Assembly (NCBI GenBank): GCA_965153455.1
Contig: OZ234501.1
Location: 5,890,001-5,954,000, forward strand
Source: Sphagnum compactum
Taxonomy: Eukaryota > Bryophyta > Sphagnopsida > Sphagnales
DNA length: 64,000 bases
Reading direction: 5' to 3'
The position numbers were made by a program, and so were the translations under genes. This document shows, in pieces, positions 33,517-46,214 of this stretch. Below the pieces are notes generated by a model, which worked only from the letters and a program-made list of their open reading frames with translations, did not search any database and was not told where the DNA came from. Each line of letters starts with the position of its first letter. Positions within the stretch are counted from its first letter, which is position 1.

Positions 33517-35637
33517 TCAGAGCTTACTCTTCATGAAAGAAAGATTGTTAAATGTTTTTTCATCCTCAATAGACCCCAACACTTGAACCATTGCATTATC
33601 CACCAATTTGTTGTACTCGCTAAGTTTTTCTCTCAAAATGGAAGAAGAGTTAATCCTCATCCATAATTTGGTCATTGGATTCAACTTTGAATGTTCAATC
33701 ATTGCCCCTTCAGCATTGTGGGACATAGTGAGCCTAAAACAAGAGGATTGCACATCAAACATATGTGAATCCAAGAGAGGGGGGACCATAATCCCATCAA
33801 TAATCTTGCAAACAACAAAAAATGTAGATTTGATAACATTCAAATGTAAAAGGAATGATCCTTCTAAAACAAAATATTCAGCCAATATTGGGGGTACACA
33901 ATTCTGAGAGCCATCATGATTTCTTGCTCTAGAAATTGCCTTTGTAGCTCAAAAATTAAGGTTTGGGTTGCTTCAACAATTTTTCACAATAATAATGGCT
34001 TTGTTGAAATCTTCTTCATGAACCTTCATCTAAAACCTTCAACTAGGTTCCAAGTGTGAACAACAAAGATTTGTCCACCAATATTAAAACTAAGAAAAGC
34101 TTGGGGTTCAACCAAATCTAAGCACCATTGGATCAACAAAACATCACTAGATTGTTGCAATAGTTTAGTGAAATCATCAAACAATGGATCATCAAAACTA
34201 GAAAATGGGTCAATATAAAGGTGGAAAAGTTTAGCTTTGACAAGATTTATCACATCTAGAAAGTCCATGATAAACACACCCCAAAATTGGGCATATTTTA
34301 TGAAAGAATGGACCACCTGCAAGATTGGCATAACACATGGTAGACATTAGGATTAGGTATGGGTCACAGAACAATTCAAAGTTGTCACAAGCATATTTGT
34401 TCTTTTCATAATCAGAATGCATCTTCACAACCAAAGACTTGTACTGGGTTAGTACACGTTTCAAAGGGCTCAACATGGAGATCCAATGGATCTTCACATT
34501 CCTCAACAATTTCAGCACTTTGGTTTCCAAAGTTTTACAAGCTTAGTGAACTCCAAAAACTTTTTAGGGTTGTGTGCAAAAAATGAGTTTAAGGATTGTA
34601 ACATGAACTCAATGCGAGACACCAAAGACAATTTGGACAAAATAACAACTGCTAGATTGGTTTTGTGTGTTGTGCATTGCACACCAATAAGAAAAGGAGC
34701 AATATGAAATTTCAATTGAGAAATTACTCCAGTCTAATGTCCATGGAACATAAAATCTCCATCACAACCAAAACATACCCACTATGAAACAAGTTCTTCA
34801 ACTGAAACACCTTCGTACTTAACCATGCATTTCTAAAGGATTGAATTACTATTATCTGTAATAACATTCACTTCCACACGTTCAAGGTAAATAAGATTGG
34901 AAATTGACGCCAATCTTTCATGACATAGACATGGACACTAATCCATTATTGGTTGTCCAATGTAGTTGCCTCATTTGCACTCATAGAAAAATAGTTAGCA
35001 GCTTGCGTAATAACCTTAGTGGATGTAAGGACAACATCATGTATTGCTTCAACCATTCCCCACCCACTCCCATCTGTCCAGTGTTTTCTAGGGTTATTTT
35101 TTCCTTTCAAGATGGAAAACAACTCCTTGAAAGCTTCATATTTGGACATTGGACGACCATGGCTTAGAAGGTCGAAAATTGTTGCAAACTACACAATTTT
35201 CTTTCTAGATGAAGATGAACATTGGATTGTAGTTGACTTAGAATTGTGTCGATACATCTACCAACATAGAGCCTTTCATTTTTCGCATGTGTAGATTCCT
35301 TGTTGTAGTATTAATTCCCAACAATAATTCTACTAGAAGCAACAATTTATTTTTGACTAAGATGTTTCTGCAAATTATTCAACTTCAGTGATAAGAACTT
35401 GTCCTTTCCTTCAACAATTGAACATATCATGTATTTCACCAGCAGCACTTGGGAATCCTCCCCCAAGGCCGATTTTGCCCAAGGAAACTTGATTGCCCAA
35501 GAATCTTGGAAAATCTAAAACTTGTCATAGGACCTTTTAGGTTTTTTGGTTGGAGGTTCATGCACATTAGGATTAGAAGGCTTAGAGACAACTAACAATG
35601 CAAGTGGAGGAACATGAGATGTTGACGAGCTTGCCAT
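33517..35637 (-). pseudogene. ZNF862-like / hAT-related transposase pseudogene (copy 1)
   Basis: The minus-strand reading starts with ATG at 35,637 (MASSSTSHVPPLALLVVSKP). A nuclear-localisation-like KKPKRSYDKF and a zinc-finger region near 35,290-35,180 follow. Then come MSKYEAFKELFSILKGKNNP with KHWTDGSGWGMVEAIHD, the SANEATTLDNQ region, VCFGCDGD, and PFLIGVQCTTHKTNLAVVIL. The 34,231-34,530 frame holds LKLLRNVKIHWISMLSPLKR. The C-terminus near 33,520-33,600 is VLGSIEDEKTFNNLSFMKSK, matching the hAT dimerisation tail. This is a nearly full-length copy of the plant genes annotated zinc finger protein 862-like. At least five frameshifts or stops show that it is dead. Confidence 0.8.
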
Positions 35638-36849
35638 GCTAGTACTCAACTAACCTTGACTAGAAGAAAAAAAAAGTTTGAATTGAAATTTGTAATAAGC
35701 TTCAATGGTGCCATTACGATAAGCAACTTGAACAAAATGAGCAAATCGAAGTAGATCAGAAGCCAAAGCATGCAAATGAATTAGAAAAAAAAACACGCTC
35801 AATAAAAAAAATTCAAACCATAATATGAACCAAAAAGAGGAAAAATGAAGTCAAAGCTACAATCATTGTGGATTATAAAACTACAAGAATCAACAGCTTG
35901 GTTCTGGAACTCGAGTTCATCACCTTGAAGATTGAAGGCTTTGACCTTGATAGACGATCTCAAGAATCGTGTAGATTCTAAAAGAGTTGTAGAAAGCTTG
36001 AAAAAGTTCCTTCGCGTTCATTGATTGCTCCATCCTCGTGTATCATGAACAACAATTCTTGCAACAACAAGATCTTGCCGCCACTAAGCTTCTTTGCACA
36101 TTCAAAGTAAACAATGATAATTTCACACACCATCTCCAATAATCCATTGCTTAAACTCATCTTTTGAAAAAATTGATCTTCATAATAATGAATGGCAACC
36201 ACTAAGGTTTTTAAAGAGGAGCAATACTAAACTAACTGCTAAACCCTAAAGGTGATCTAGCACATCCGATGGTCGTAGTTGGCGATCTCCAAAAAGGGAC
36301 GGCCAAGATTTGGCAATAGAAAAAAATCTTAAAATGCTTTAAAGGTGAAACTGCAAAACCCAAAAGTGTGAATGGTAATGGATGCTTACAATTGAACGAC
36401 TTTTACCGACAATGGACAAAGATGGGAGATTGAAATTTTGGCACACATGGTGATATAGTGGGGTTGTTTTACGTGATCTCCATTTATTTTATTTTTTTAT
36501 TTCCTTCATATCAAATCGCATGTGTGGATTTTGTGTCACTTTTTGGCAATAAATCGCTAGAAAAAAAACCTTGGTATGTTTCCATGTCTTCCACCCACCC
36601 ACTATAGAACCACAATTAATTGGTCAAATTATGACAAAAGAGTTTCTATGTTCATCTCACTATTTTCAACCCACTTTAAAAGAACCCACACGTAACATGT
36701 AAAATTACTACAACCCCAACCAAATCAGAATATTTTTGCACTTGTACAATGTATTTTTGAGATAAGGTGATTAACATTTGTTGGTTTGGTGGGTATCACC
36801 AAATGATGGGGTGTTAGGCTAGGAAGGGGAAGGGAATGGAAAAATAATA
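35638..36849. other. Upstream flank of the ZNF862-like pseudogene; no gene recognised
   Basis: A short minus-strand open frame (35,978-36,202) has no recognisable features. The region probably contains the 5' leader and end of the transposon, but no terminal repeat could be identified. Confidence 0.4.
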
Positions 36850-37649
36850 GGGTGCATTCACAATTGGGGTACCACAACAAGAACCATGACGCCCATTTGT
36901 CTTATGTCTAAAATCTAAAGTAAGGATTTAACAAAATGAATGTTTTGATATGCTAAACAATGAAAGGGGGATATTTATGTTTATGTTTTCAACCAATAAA
37001 TGTTATAATGAATGATTCAAACCAATTGAACAAATTTTGAATGTCTTGTTCAAGTATGAACCAAAAAAGAATGCAAGACTACTTTGATATTCCAGAATGA
37101 CATACTTTCATTTGGAGTGCCAAAACCCTATTAAATACATTAAATAATGTCCTTTTTTGCACCCACATCTCTTATACTTCTTTCTAAACCTTTGGAATTT
37201 AAATTTGTAATTATCACAATTAATTTGACTGTCTTTATCAATGCATTCATTTTATGAAAATCCAAGATCTTAACATCAACTCCACAAAATTTGGCGATTT
37301 ATCATATCAAAGATTTGTGCCATCATATAAAACATACTTTATTTCATTTGTGGTAAAAATATGGGGCAATTTGAACAAATATTGTTAGTCATGTTGAGTC
37401 CTTTTTGATAAAACTACGTAATGGGACACAGTTTTTGAGCCGTCTTCTAGGACATTGAAGGACATGTTTTAATAATCCAAATCACAAAAAATTGCCTCCA
37501 TTTTAATCAAGAAGTATGTGAGTATTTAATGAAAGAAAAAAATACCAAATAAATTAATTTGTAAATGTAATGGTCATTCAAAATAATGATTTGAAAAGTG
37601 ATTTTGGGGCGAGATATTCCTTTTGTGTACCCCAATTGTGAATGTACCC
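36850..37649. mobile_element. 800-bp TIR element (GGGTGCATTCACAATTGG ends)
   Basis: GGGTGCATTCACAATTGGGG at 36,850-36,869 is matched by CCCCAATTGTGAATGTACCC at 37,630-37,649. The arms extend to 24 bp with two mismatches. The interior is AT-rich with no transposase. The ends resemble those of the elements at 7,931 and 38,156. Confidence 0.85.
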
Positions 37650-38155
37650 AGTGAGAAATTAATTAGAATAATGAAACAATTAATGTTTCAACATTTTACA
37701 TAAATATGCCAACTATTTAAGTGGGAGGTAATACAAATAATGGGCTCAAGTGGGAGATCATGGGAATGTACCCTAAACCTATCATTTAAGCATAGCCAAG
37801 GTGATAAAATTATGTAAAATTCCCATTTTTAACCATTCCTATTTGTAATGATCATCATTTATTTTTCATTTTGTTGATGGTGGATTAGTGGTGACCATTT
37901 CAAAAAGGATTTAACGTTGATGGTGACAAGTTATTTGAAAAATTTCAAAATTGTAGAAAATCTAGCATATAAATATAGCTTAGCATTATGAACTTGTCCA
38001 AATCTGGTCAATTCTTTTTTGGGGTGTGATAAAATTTGGCAAAATATTGAAAAACCTGAAAAAAAAATTCTTAAAAAACTTTTTTGGGTGAAATTTTGCA
38101 TTGACTCACCACAAAAAAAGCTAGTTGTGATCATTTACAGATTTGAAAATTAGAT
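37650..38155. other. AT-rich spacer between two related TIR elements
   Basis: No recognisable gene or repeat. Confidence 0.45.
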
Positions 38156-38920
38156 GGGGGCATATTCACAATTAGGGTACCCAAAAGCACGGTCTAACAA
38201 AAACAGGAGTGCAAAGGACTATTTTGAGTTTTTATTGCATTTATTATTTCATGATTATAATGGATTGGTATATAATTCTAACTAAAATGATGTCATGTTA
38301 ATTTAATAAAAAAATCCAAGAATAGATTAGATATGATATAGATGTCCTTTTGAGTTTTTTAAAATAATTGAGTATTTGTTATAACTATGATTTTCATTTT
38401 TTAAAAATCAAAAGGAATGTAATAAACAATGCAATTGACTTCAAATTTCTTTCATGGATAAATAATGCATACATCTATATTTTGCAATGTTCATATAATG
38501 CATTTGGTTAAATAATATATGATATAAATTTTTTGAAGGTTACAAAAATCCATTTTGAAAGGGCAACAAGGAAAATGATTCTTTTTTTCCCATTTTCCTG
38601 ATTTTTTGTATTCACTAGGTTTAGAATTTATGGCCCTGAGTGTTGGAAAAATGAGTAGGAAATTTTCATGCAAAAAAATGTCAAGTTGTATACAAAACTT
38701 ATGTATTCATTTTTTTCATTTTTGGTTTTTTACCAAAATATTTTATACATAATTACATACGCATGTGAAAAATCTCCACCACCATGAAATTATAATAATT
38801 TGAATTATCCAATATCTCTCACTTAAATAATTCCATTTAGATTATATATTTCAAAGATAGCAAAAACAAAGTCCTTGAGTCTTGTGTCTAAAAGGGGTTA
38901 CCTTGATTGTGAATATGCCC
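38156..38920. mobile_element. 765-bp TIR element (GGGCATATTCACAATTAGGG ends)
   Basis: GGGCATATTCACAATTAGGG begins at about 38,158, and the inverse end TTGATTGTGAATATGCCC closes at 38,920. The arms are about 25 bp with three mismatches. It is related to the element at 36,850-37,649 by the shared TTCACAATT-GGGTACC pattern. No transposase is present. Confidence 0.8.
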
Positions 38921-39770
38921 AAGGATAAACTATGTTTGAAAGTATGTAAAGACCCCTTGACTTCAACTCTAATATCATTATCAATCAGCCTAAATAAAAA
39001 TAGCAATTAACATGAATAATTTTTAACAATGATAGTGATCAATAATTTGTTCAATTATCATACTTTTGTGGTGAACAACATTTTTTTTGGGTGCTGAAAT
39101 CCACCAAAACACAACTTGGAATTTGACGTTGCAACTTGTAGATTGGAAAAAAACTAATTATTATTTTTTGCCAAGAGCTAGGGCTTTGAACAACAACATA
39201 ACAATGTGACCTTGCCTATCACATTCACCATTGTTGTTTTTGCTCATAAATCAAAGGAGGATTTTGTTTCCCTAACTTTGTCATGCATGATGTAATTGTA
39301 AATGTGACAACTCTATTCTTGTGTGTAGCCATTGTGCATAGAACATTATGGACCCTTGTAGTCAAAGGTCTTTATGGTTCTATGGATTTGTAAAATCAAA
39401 ATTTGTCATTCAAATTTTATGAAGTTTGTGCCATTTGTCTTTTGGTTGAAAAGTTGGTGCTTTCAAGCTTATATTGTGGAAGTCATTGATTTGGTGAACA
39501 AGTTACAACTTATGATATACATATTGTTATTCAAAATTTGAGGGTGGCATTGATTCCAAGAGCTTGTGATTAAACAATGAAGAGTTTGATGTTATATGGG
39601 AGGTAAAAGTGCAAATTGCAAGCTTCAAATTGGGATTTAAGATTTTGCAAACCATGGTTTCTCTCCTTCATTTTAAATTCATACTTCAAATTTTTTAAAT
39701 GAGTTCTTTTTTATGCAATCTTGTTTATTTTCAAGTTATGTGCATTATTGTGAATGTTGCAACATTAATG
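38921..39770. other. No gene recognised
   Basis: AT-rich sequence, probably the leader side of the transposase pseudogene that follows. Confidence 0.4.
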
Positions 39771-39889
39771 AGTGATTAAGTCATCTGCATTATGTGGGTC
39801 CAACATTGTGTTTTTTTCCTTTATGATTCCTCTTGCTTTGTCAATATTGGAAGACTTGAAGTTTGGGCCCATCTCCCTTATTCTTAACA

Positions 39890-41135
39890 TTGAAATTGAA
39901 GTTGATATTGAGTTAGGTGTTTTTCAATCCAAAAGACCTAGAAGAGCCTATGAATCCAACCCAAATAGTGAAGAAGAAAAAACATGATCATGAAGTTGTG
40001 TGGCATTTCCAAGGCACATGGGCCAAATGCCTTCCTTGGGTAGAATATATATTACATAACACATGGAATGTGCACTAGATATGTTGTCCAACCACAATGA
40101 CAAATTTCAAAGGTTTGAAGGATCTTTTCAATATGCTTAAGGTCAAGCACATTCTTAAAAAACATTGGAGTGATTTTGTAGGATGGGGCATAGTTAAATC
40201 TATGAATGATTTGTCATTGGACATCCTAGATTTCTATGCATTTGTATGTTGTTTAGGGATGAAAATTGATCCCATTTCTAGTTTTTGTGGATAAGTTTGG
40301 TGTGTAGGGGGAAATTGAGGATATTTTTCATTTGATGTTCACCACCATAGTCACCTTTGGCGGTCTAAATGTTGAAGAATCGAGAGCAAAGCTAATTTCA
40401 ATGGGTTGCAATGGTAATAATGTGTTTCAAAGTGTAAGAGTTGGTGTGACCACACAAATGAAGGAGAATGTGACGTCATTTTTTATGGCAGTACATTGCT
40501 TTATTCATTGAACAACTTGACCATATTGGTTTTATAAAAGTTAAGGTTGGTGATTCAATTGGAAACCCTCCTTCAAGCTTTGTATTGGTTTTTTTTTCTC
40601 ACATAAGAAATACCTTAAATTTTAGAGGTTGTGTGATGTGCCCATAGAGAAATGAGATAAATTGCTAAGGAAATGTGAAAACAAGATGGATCATGTGAAA
40701 CACATTGTGAAACATTCTCAACTTTTAATTGTAAAGATGCATGATGATGCTTCCAGGAACAACATTATTGGTGAAAATTTGAGTTTCCTTGGAGTTGATT
40801 TTGAGTTTGAATGTCATTCTCCACTTTTGAATTGTGTGCATATTTTGATAAAGTTTGTATAGTCTTGTGATGTGTTCATGTGTGATTTTATTGATGTAGT
40901 GAAAATTTTCCAACTAAAGTTCTACTAGGCATTGTACAATGATCCTTACAATAAATATGATGATCTTGCATTTGATGAGTTGAATGTTCTTGAAACATTC
41001 AATAGCAAATATGTCCCAATGAATTGATGTGTAAACCTAAATGGTGAGGAACTTGACTACCTTGTTATTATTATTTTTGGTTCTAAATGTTATGTGAACC
41101 AACATTGTTTTGTAATAGGGGATGTTAGACCTATG
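39890..41135 (+). pseudogene. ZNF862-like / hAT-related transposase pseudogene (copy 2)
   Basis: Readable segments in family order are FQSKRPRRAYESNPNSEEEK, then HFQGTWAKCLPWVEYIL, then MTNFKGLKDLFNMLKVKHIL with KKHWSDFVGWGIVKSMNDLS (40,097-40,294). FGGLNVEESRAKLISMGCNG and VGVTTQMKENVTSFFMAVHC follow (40,370-40,500). The end is HSPLLNCVHILIKF and LAFDELNVLETFNSKYVPMN (to about 41,030). The last readable part, GEELDYLVIIIFGSKCY, lies near 41,045-41,095. It belongs to the same broad family as the 33.5-35.6-kb copy but is a different subfamily on the opposite strand. It is inactive from stops and shifts, and the dimerisation tail is not seen. Confidence 0.75.
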
Positions 41136-41898
41136 TTGAAGTCATAATTTCCTGGGAATAATTCTAGCTTGTGAACTATGCTATGTGAATTGCACACATG
41201 GATAAAATGTAGGTATAAAATTCTGTCCTTTTTTGTTGAAGCACACGTTACACATGTTGGTCATTCTTTTTAATTTTGAAACATGTTTTGAAAGGTCCAT
41301 GGCACATGCAAGTGTGATTGGCAATTATGGAGGGTAGCCAATCACAACAACACATCTTAGGTTTTGTGACTGGGTTTTGAGATTACATTCTAGTTAGGAA
41401 AGACATTTGCAACTAGTCACTCATGAGTTGCTAAACCCATGTCGTTTCACCATTTAGTTGCAAAGGACATTTAGTCGCAAAACCCAATCATTTTATCAAC
41501 TAGGAATTTTTTAATTTTGGTTTAATATTGAAATTCCATGTCATCAATGACTTTGGTATGACATGTAAAAATGCATGCCATATCAACTTAGTTGTTTTAT
41601 TCGACTAAATGTTACAAAAGATGCTTCGATGGATGGATGACATGTGTCAAAAATCTATAAACACATTGTGAGTCATTGCACATGACCAAAAGTCAACTTA
41701 ATTTAGCCCATGTAGTTAGCGTAACCAAAAGTCAACCTCGCCTAGCCAAAAGTCAACCTAATTTAACCTAACTACCTATGTTAGGCAACCTAGGTTAGGT
41801 GGCCTAGATTAAAAACAAACGTCAAACTCCTAGCCCAAGAAGCTTAGACTAAGCTACCTAACCTAAACCAAGTGGCCTAAGTATCATAGGTTGCAAGA

Positions 41899-41944
41899 AT
41901 GAGGACTTGAACCCCTCACCTTCATTTGGGGTTCAAGTCCTCAT
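41899..41944. repeat. 17-bp perfect inverted repeat resembling a tRNA T arm
   Basis: ATGAGGACTTGAACCCC and GGGGTTCAAGTCCTCAT flank a 12-base loop. GGTTCAAGTCC fits the Pol III B-box consensus and occurs on both strands because of the palindrome. No acceptor stem or anticodon arm surrounds it. Confidence 0.85.
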
Positions 41945-42187
41945 CCATTGCATTACCACATTTTTTTATACCAAATATATTTAACACAAAGTTATAAAGT
42001 TCAAAATTTTTAGCCTTGAATTAACTTTGGCCACCTTCAGTTGACCTCAGTTAACCTACTTACTACCTACCAATTTAGCCTAGACCTAGACCTCCTTAGG
42101 TTGATTTAAGATGAATTAGTTTGTTAACTTATACTATTTACTAACTTAGCCTAGGTTAACTCAAGCATTTTTAGGCTAATTTTGTCA

Positions 42188-42250
42188 CATCTAGTCGCAT
42201 CTAGTCGCATCATAGTCGTATGTAGTCACATCATAGTCGCATCTAGTTGC
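42188..42250. repeat. TAGTCGCATC tandem repeat
   Basis: Six variants of TAGTCGCATC, spaced 10-14 bp, lie inside the 1.9-kb TIR element. Confidence 0.85.
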
Positions 42251-43279
42251 ACACAAACTTGAGCTGGTTACAAACTTGATAAAATATCTTTTAACGAAGT
42301 TACCTAGGTTGACTTGGTAAAAAACCTAAAGTTAGGAACCTAGGCAAGCCTACCTAGGTTAACCTATTAGTAGGGTAACCTATGTTAGGTATATTTAAAC
42401 ATACTAGATGTAGTAAACTTATTATGTTTAGTTAAGTAACTTACAAGGTAGCTTATATTACGAAGTAGGTTTTTACTAGGTAGCCTACATACATAGGTTA
42501 ATTTAATAGGTATGTTAATATAAGCTAGTGTGTCAAGGAATTATGTGTCATTTTTTTCAAAACGACTATTAATATTTTAGTCATAATTATAATTAATAAT
42601 AAATTGTTTAGAACACATACACATGCATGTGAATTCATCACTTCGAAAACTTCATGGCACACAAAAAAAAATGTCATGCCATGACAAATATTGGTGCCAT
42701 AAATTCAAAACACACAAAAATTTATGGTGTCACAAAAAATCATGAATTGCTATGAAAATTTGCGACACCTTATTGTTAAATGGCATGCCATGTCATCATG
42801 ACATGGAAGACTGAGTTGATATTAAATGCAAAGGACAACAATATTTTCAACTATCTAATAAATTAGATTCATTCATTAAATCAATGACATGAAACATGAT
42901 GTGAAGTTACTGTCACAAGTCATGAGGTGTTGTGACTACTAGTCAACTTCATTGCCATGTGGCATGCCACGTTAGCATCACACGGCCATAAGTTATTATT
43001 ATTCACCAAAAGTTGCAAAAATGAATGGAATTTTGTTATTACTTAATTTTGGATGATTAAAAATACATCAAAAATACATTTTTGAAAATTTAATATTTGT
43101 GTAAAAACCTTCAAGTTGTGATATCGACTATAGTCACAAACGATAATGCCATGTGACACCACAAGGTCTTTTACAACTACGTAGTCATTAACATGAACTT
43201 GTAGTTATAATTGTAGTAAAAAAAGACAATAGTCGTTTTTATTAACCGGTTGAAAAACCCAAGATGTGTTGTTGTGAAT

Positions 43280-45624
43280 GTTGAGTGAAGTCTTATGAAA
43301 GTGGATTCTAAATGCAAAGTGGGGCTTGGGGTTTTTAATTTTTCATGATGTTTTTTGGTTTGTTTTTTGAAGTTGGAATCTTTTGCTTAATGTGGGTAGG
43401 GTTGGGATGGGTTGCTATTGCACATGCACAAAGTCTCCTTGGAGACAAGGTTTCAGCTCCCCTAGTAGTGCTTGTAGCGTGCATTGAAATTTTGATTATG
43501 TTTTTTTAATAAAAACATCATCTTATATTTTTGGTTATTGGCTAGAATTTATTTAGAACTATGGTTTTTTTCTTTTTTAAGAAATGTTTTTCAAGTTTAT
43601 GGCTAATGTTTTTTGAAATTGTATTATATAGGTCCAAATCAGTTTCTTTCAAGAATGGAAATACAAATTTTCAAATATAGCAACCATATTTAGGCCTCAA
43701 GAAAAAAAAGGCCAAATCTACCACTATGGGTGCTCAAGGCTTCATTTTCAAACCCAACTTCACAACAAGCCTTACATTTGAAACCTTCAACGCCCTCGTA
43801 TTGCATCCAGCCTTTCTAGTGAAGGGCAAAAAATTGTGAGATCCTTTAGATGTGAAAGGCAATCTTTTTTCTCAAATCCTTCAATGTGAAGGACACTTTT
43901 TTAGAAAAAAGCTTCACATAATATTATAAGAATATCAGGAGATGTTTTTCTATACCAGATGCACTTCATGTTTAATGCACATTGTCATTGATGGGGTCTA
44001 CAACAACATGGTTGGACATAGAGCAGATATACATTGCATGGGCAGATCTCAAAGATAGGGTTTAATTGAGGACATTTGTCTGTTAATAAGACAATCATAA
44101 CTGTTTGACAATTTCTACACTTGAAAGAGATGTACTTTTGGGAAGATATGGGAGCTTTTTCATATGTATTCATTTTTTTAAAGGAGAAAGGGCTTAGAAG
44201 GTATTTAACTTTTGATGATCCTTTAACCCTTTAAAAGTCATAGCAGGAAAATAGTCCCAAGTGCATGGAGGGAGTTGCAGCCACCCACGTGCCCAACAAA
44301 CCCGTCAAATCCATTGATTCTAAAAATCTAGTTTCTACACGTTGTTGGCAACTTGAAGCTGAATCTTTTGGTAAAAAAATTGGAATTTGAAATGAAAATT
44401 TGGATTCAATCTTCTTGTCCACAAATGTTATTACAATTCCAACAATTGAATTCAAAGTTTACACATTTAGAAGCTTTGGTAGAAATTTCAGCCAAAATCA
44501 AGCAAAGGTTGATGAGTGCTCCCTAAACTTTTTCGCCATTTTGTGAAAAATATTTTCAAGTAGAAAATTCTGTTACAAATTCCTTATTTAAAAAAAAAAG
44601 ATCTTGTCAACAAATGAAAAAAAAAACTTGCCAAAAATTGTCACAATTGCTTACAATAATGAATGGGTGCTTAAGATTTTATACTTTCATGTTTTGAATA
44701 TTGCCAATTTGGCAAAATGTACTTATGGACTATCGCCACTTGAGCAACATCACAAAATTGAAAGAAAAAACACTGATTCTCGTCACTCTCAATTTTCTGA
44801 TATAGCACCAGAAGCAAGCATCCCATAAAAGATTTAGCTTTAGTTGGTGACAAATTTCATTAATTGTCCAAGCAGAAGAAAACTGGCAAGTAAATTGTCC
44901 CCAAACTGAAAACTCAGTTGATAAAAAGGTGATGAAAAATTCCCTAACATATAATTTTTCCTCAAATAAAAAATTGACGAATTTTTCCCTAAAGATTTAT
45001 GGAATTGCAACAGAATATTGGCGTTTTACTTTTTGGTTTTTCTCACCAGAATGTCACAATTCCACACAAACAAAGAAAAAGCACTGATGACTTATGTAGT
45101 TTGGAGAGTACCTACCCTTTACCCTAATGCCTATTTCATCATCAAATAGTCCTCAAAATAGTGAAACAAATTTTTGTGAATAAATGAAGTTGACATGATG
45201 AAAATTATCATAATTCTCATAGCCTACACTCTGAATAATTTCACTAATCATATGAAAATATCATATTAGATAATGGAAAAAAAAAATAATTTCAAAATTA
45301 AAAAATATTTTTGAAAATAAATAGTTATTCATTTTGTCAATGTGAAAACTTACCCTAGGTTAAAGCGCTTGGTCAAAATTATAAAAAGATTTTTTTTTCC
45401 CAGCATCTTTTGAGCTTCTATGGCTGCTGTTCCGCAAATTGTGTTTCTGAGACTCTGAGCATGCCAAGGTTTGTCTTTTTTGGTGGCCAAATTTGCCCCC
45501 ACTTGGCCACAAAAAAGGGGGAAGGCTTTTTTTTGGGGGAAACAATCCTCCAATGTCGCCATATTTTAAGGAAAAGACAAGAGTGAAATATCCATGTTTA
45601 GACCATGGGTTCTTGCATGTTGCT
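43280..45624. other. Intergenic, no gene recognised
   Basis: Short open frames only. The piece around 44,680-44,770 (TTTGCCAATTTGGCAAAATG, then CACTTGAGCAACATCACAAA) is distantly like the repeat duplicated at 45,625. Confidence 0.45.
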
Positions 45625-45905
45625 GGTACATGGTAGTACCAATAGAGTTTCCAAAAAATTCTACTTTGCTTTTTAACCTATAGCCAAATTTGGCTAAGTC
45701 CTCTTGTGAATGATCACTAGTCAACCTACCTCACAAAATTGAGACAAAAAAAAAACCCTTGTCTCAGTGTACATAGTACCAAATAGGGTTTCAAAAAAAT
45801 TCTACTTTGCTTTTTGACTTATAGCCAAATTTGGCTAAGTCCTCTAGGGAATGATCACTAGTCCACCTCCCTCACAAAATTGACGAAAAAAAAACCCCTT
45901 GTACA
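45625..45905. repeat. Tandem duplication, 141-bp period
   Basis: TTCTACTTTGCTTTTT, ATAGCCAAATTTGGCTAAGT, GAATGATCACTAGTC and CTCACAAAATTGA occur in the same order at 45,659 and 45,800. A diverged relative is at 58,228-58,340, so the unit is a dispersed repeat that was locally duplicated upstream of the ABC gene. Confidence 0.9.
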
Positions 45906-46214
45906 GATATTCGCTGGCTGATGAAGAACTGGACTTGGGGAGTCTCTTTTGCACAAGAAAGTGTCTTCTTCTTCACAAAGCGTTTTGTTTCTGGGTACGG
46001 TATCGAGGTCTTGACCAGTGTTGTGCATGTAAGTGTAAATGAGGAGTGAACAGAAGTAAAAGCCCCCAACAAGATTCGTAGTATATTTGGATGAATGCTA
46101 ACCGATTCATAGTGTATTTGGATGAACAATTTTTTTCCCAGAATAAGAACCCATGAGGCATTTTGTAGGCATTCACCAATTAGCTTGCGTAAAGAGATGA
46201 CCAGCAAACGATAT

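Larger units (their letters stand above)
41690..42530. repeat. CCTAGGTTA-rich degenerate repeat region
   Basis: Many variants of TAACCTAGGTTAGG in both orientations (the core CCTAGG is palindromic) are scattered through this part of the 1.9-kb element. They may be subterminal binding repeats expanded inward. Confidence 0.7.
41343..43276. mobile_element. 1,934-bp TIR element starting CACAACAACACATCTT
   Basis: CACAACAACACATCTTAGGT at 41,343-41,362 pairs with ACCCAAGATGTGTTGTTGTG at 43,257-43,276 (23-bp arms, one or two mismatches). The trinucleotide AAT flanks both sides (41,340-41,342 and 43,277-43,279), a 3-bp target duplication as in CACTA or PIF/Harbinger elements. The terminal CAC suggests CACTA affinity, but the end is not CACTA. 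The interior has no recognisable transposase. It holds CCTAGGTT-rich degenerate repeats, a TAGTCGCATC array and a tRNA-like hairpin. Confidence 0.85.

Noticed and set aside
41899-41944. tRNA gene
   Set aside because: Only a T-arm-like palindrome is present; no acceptor, D or anticodon arm.
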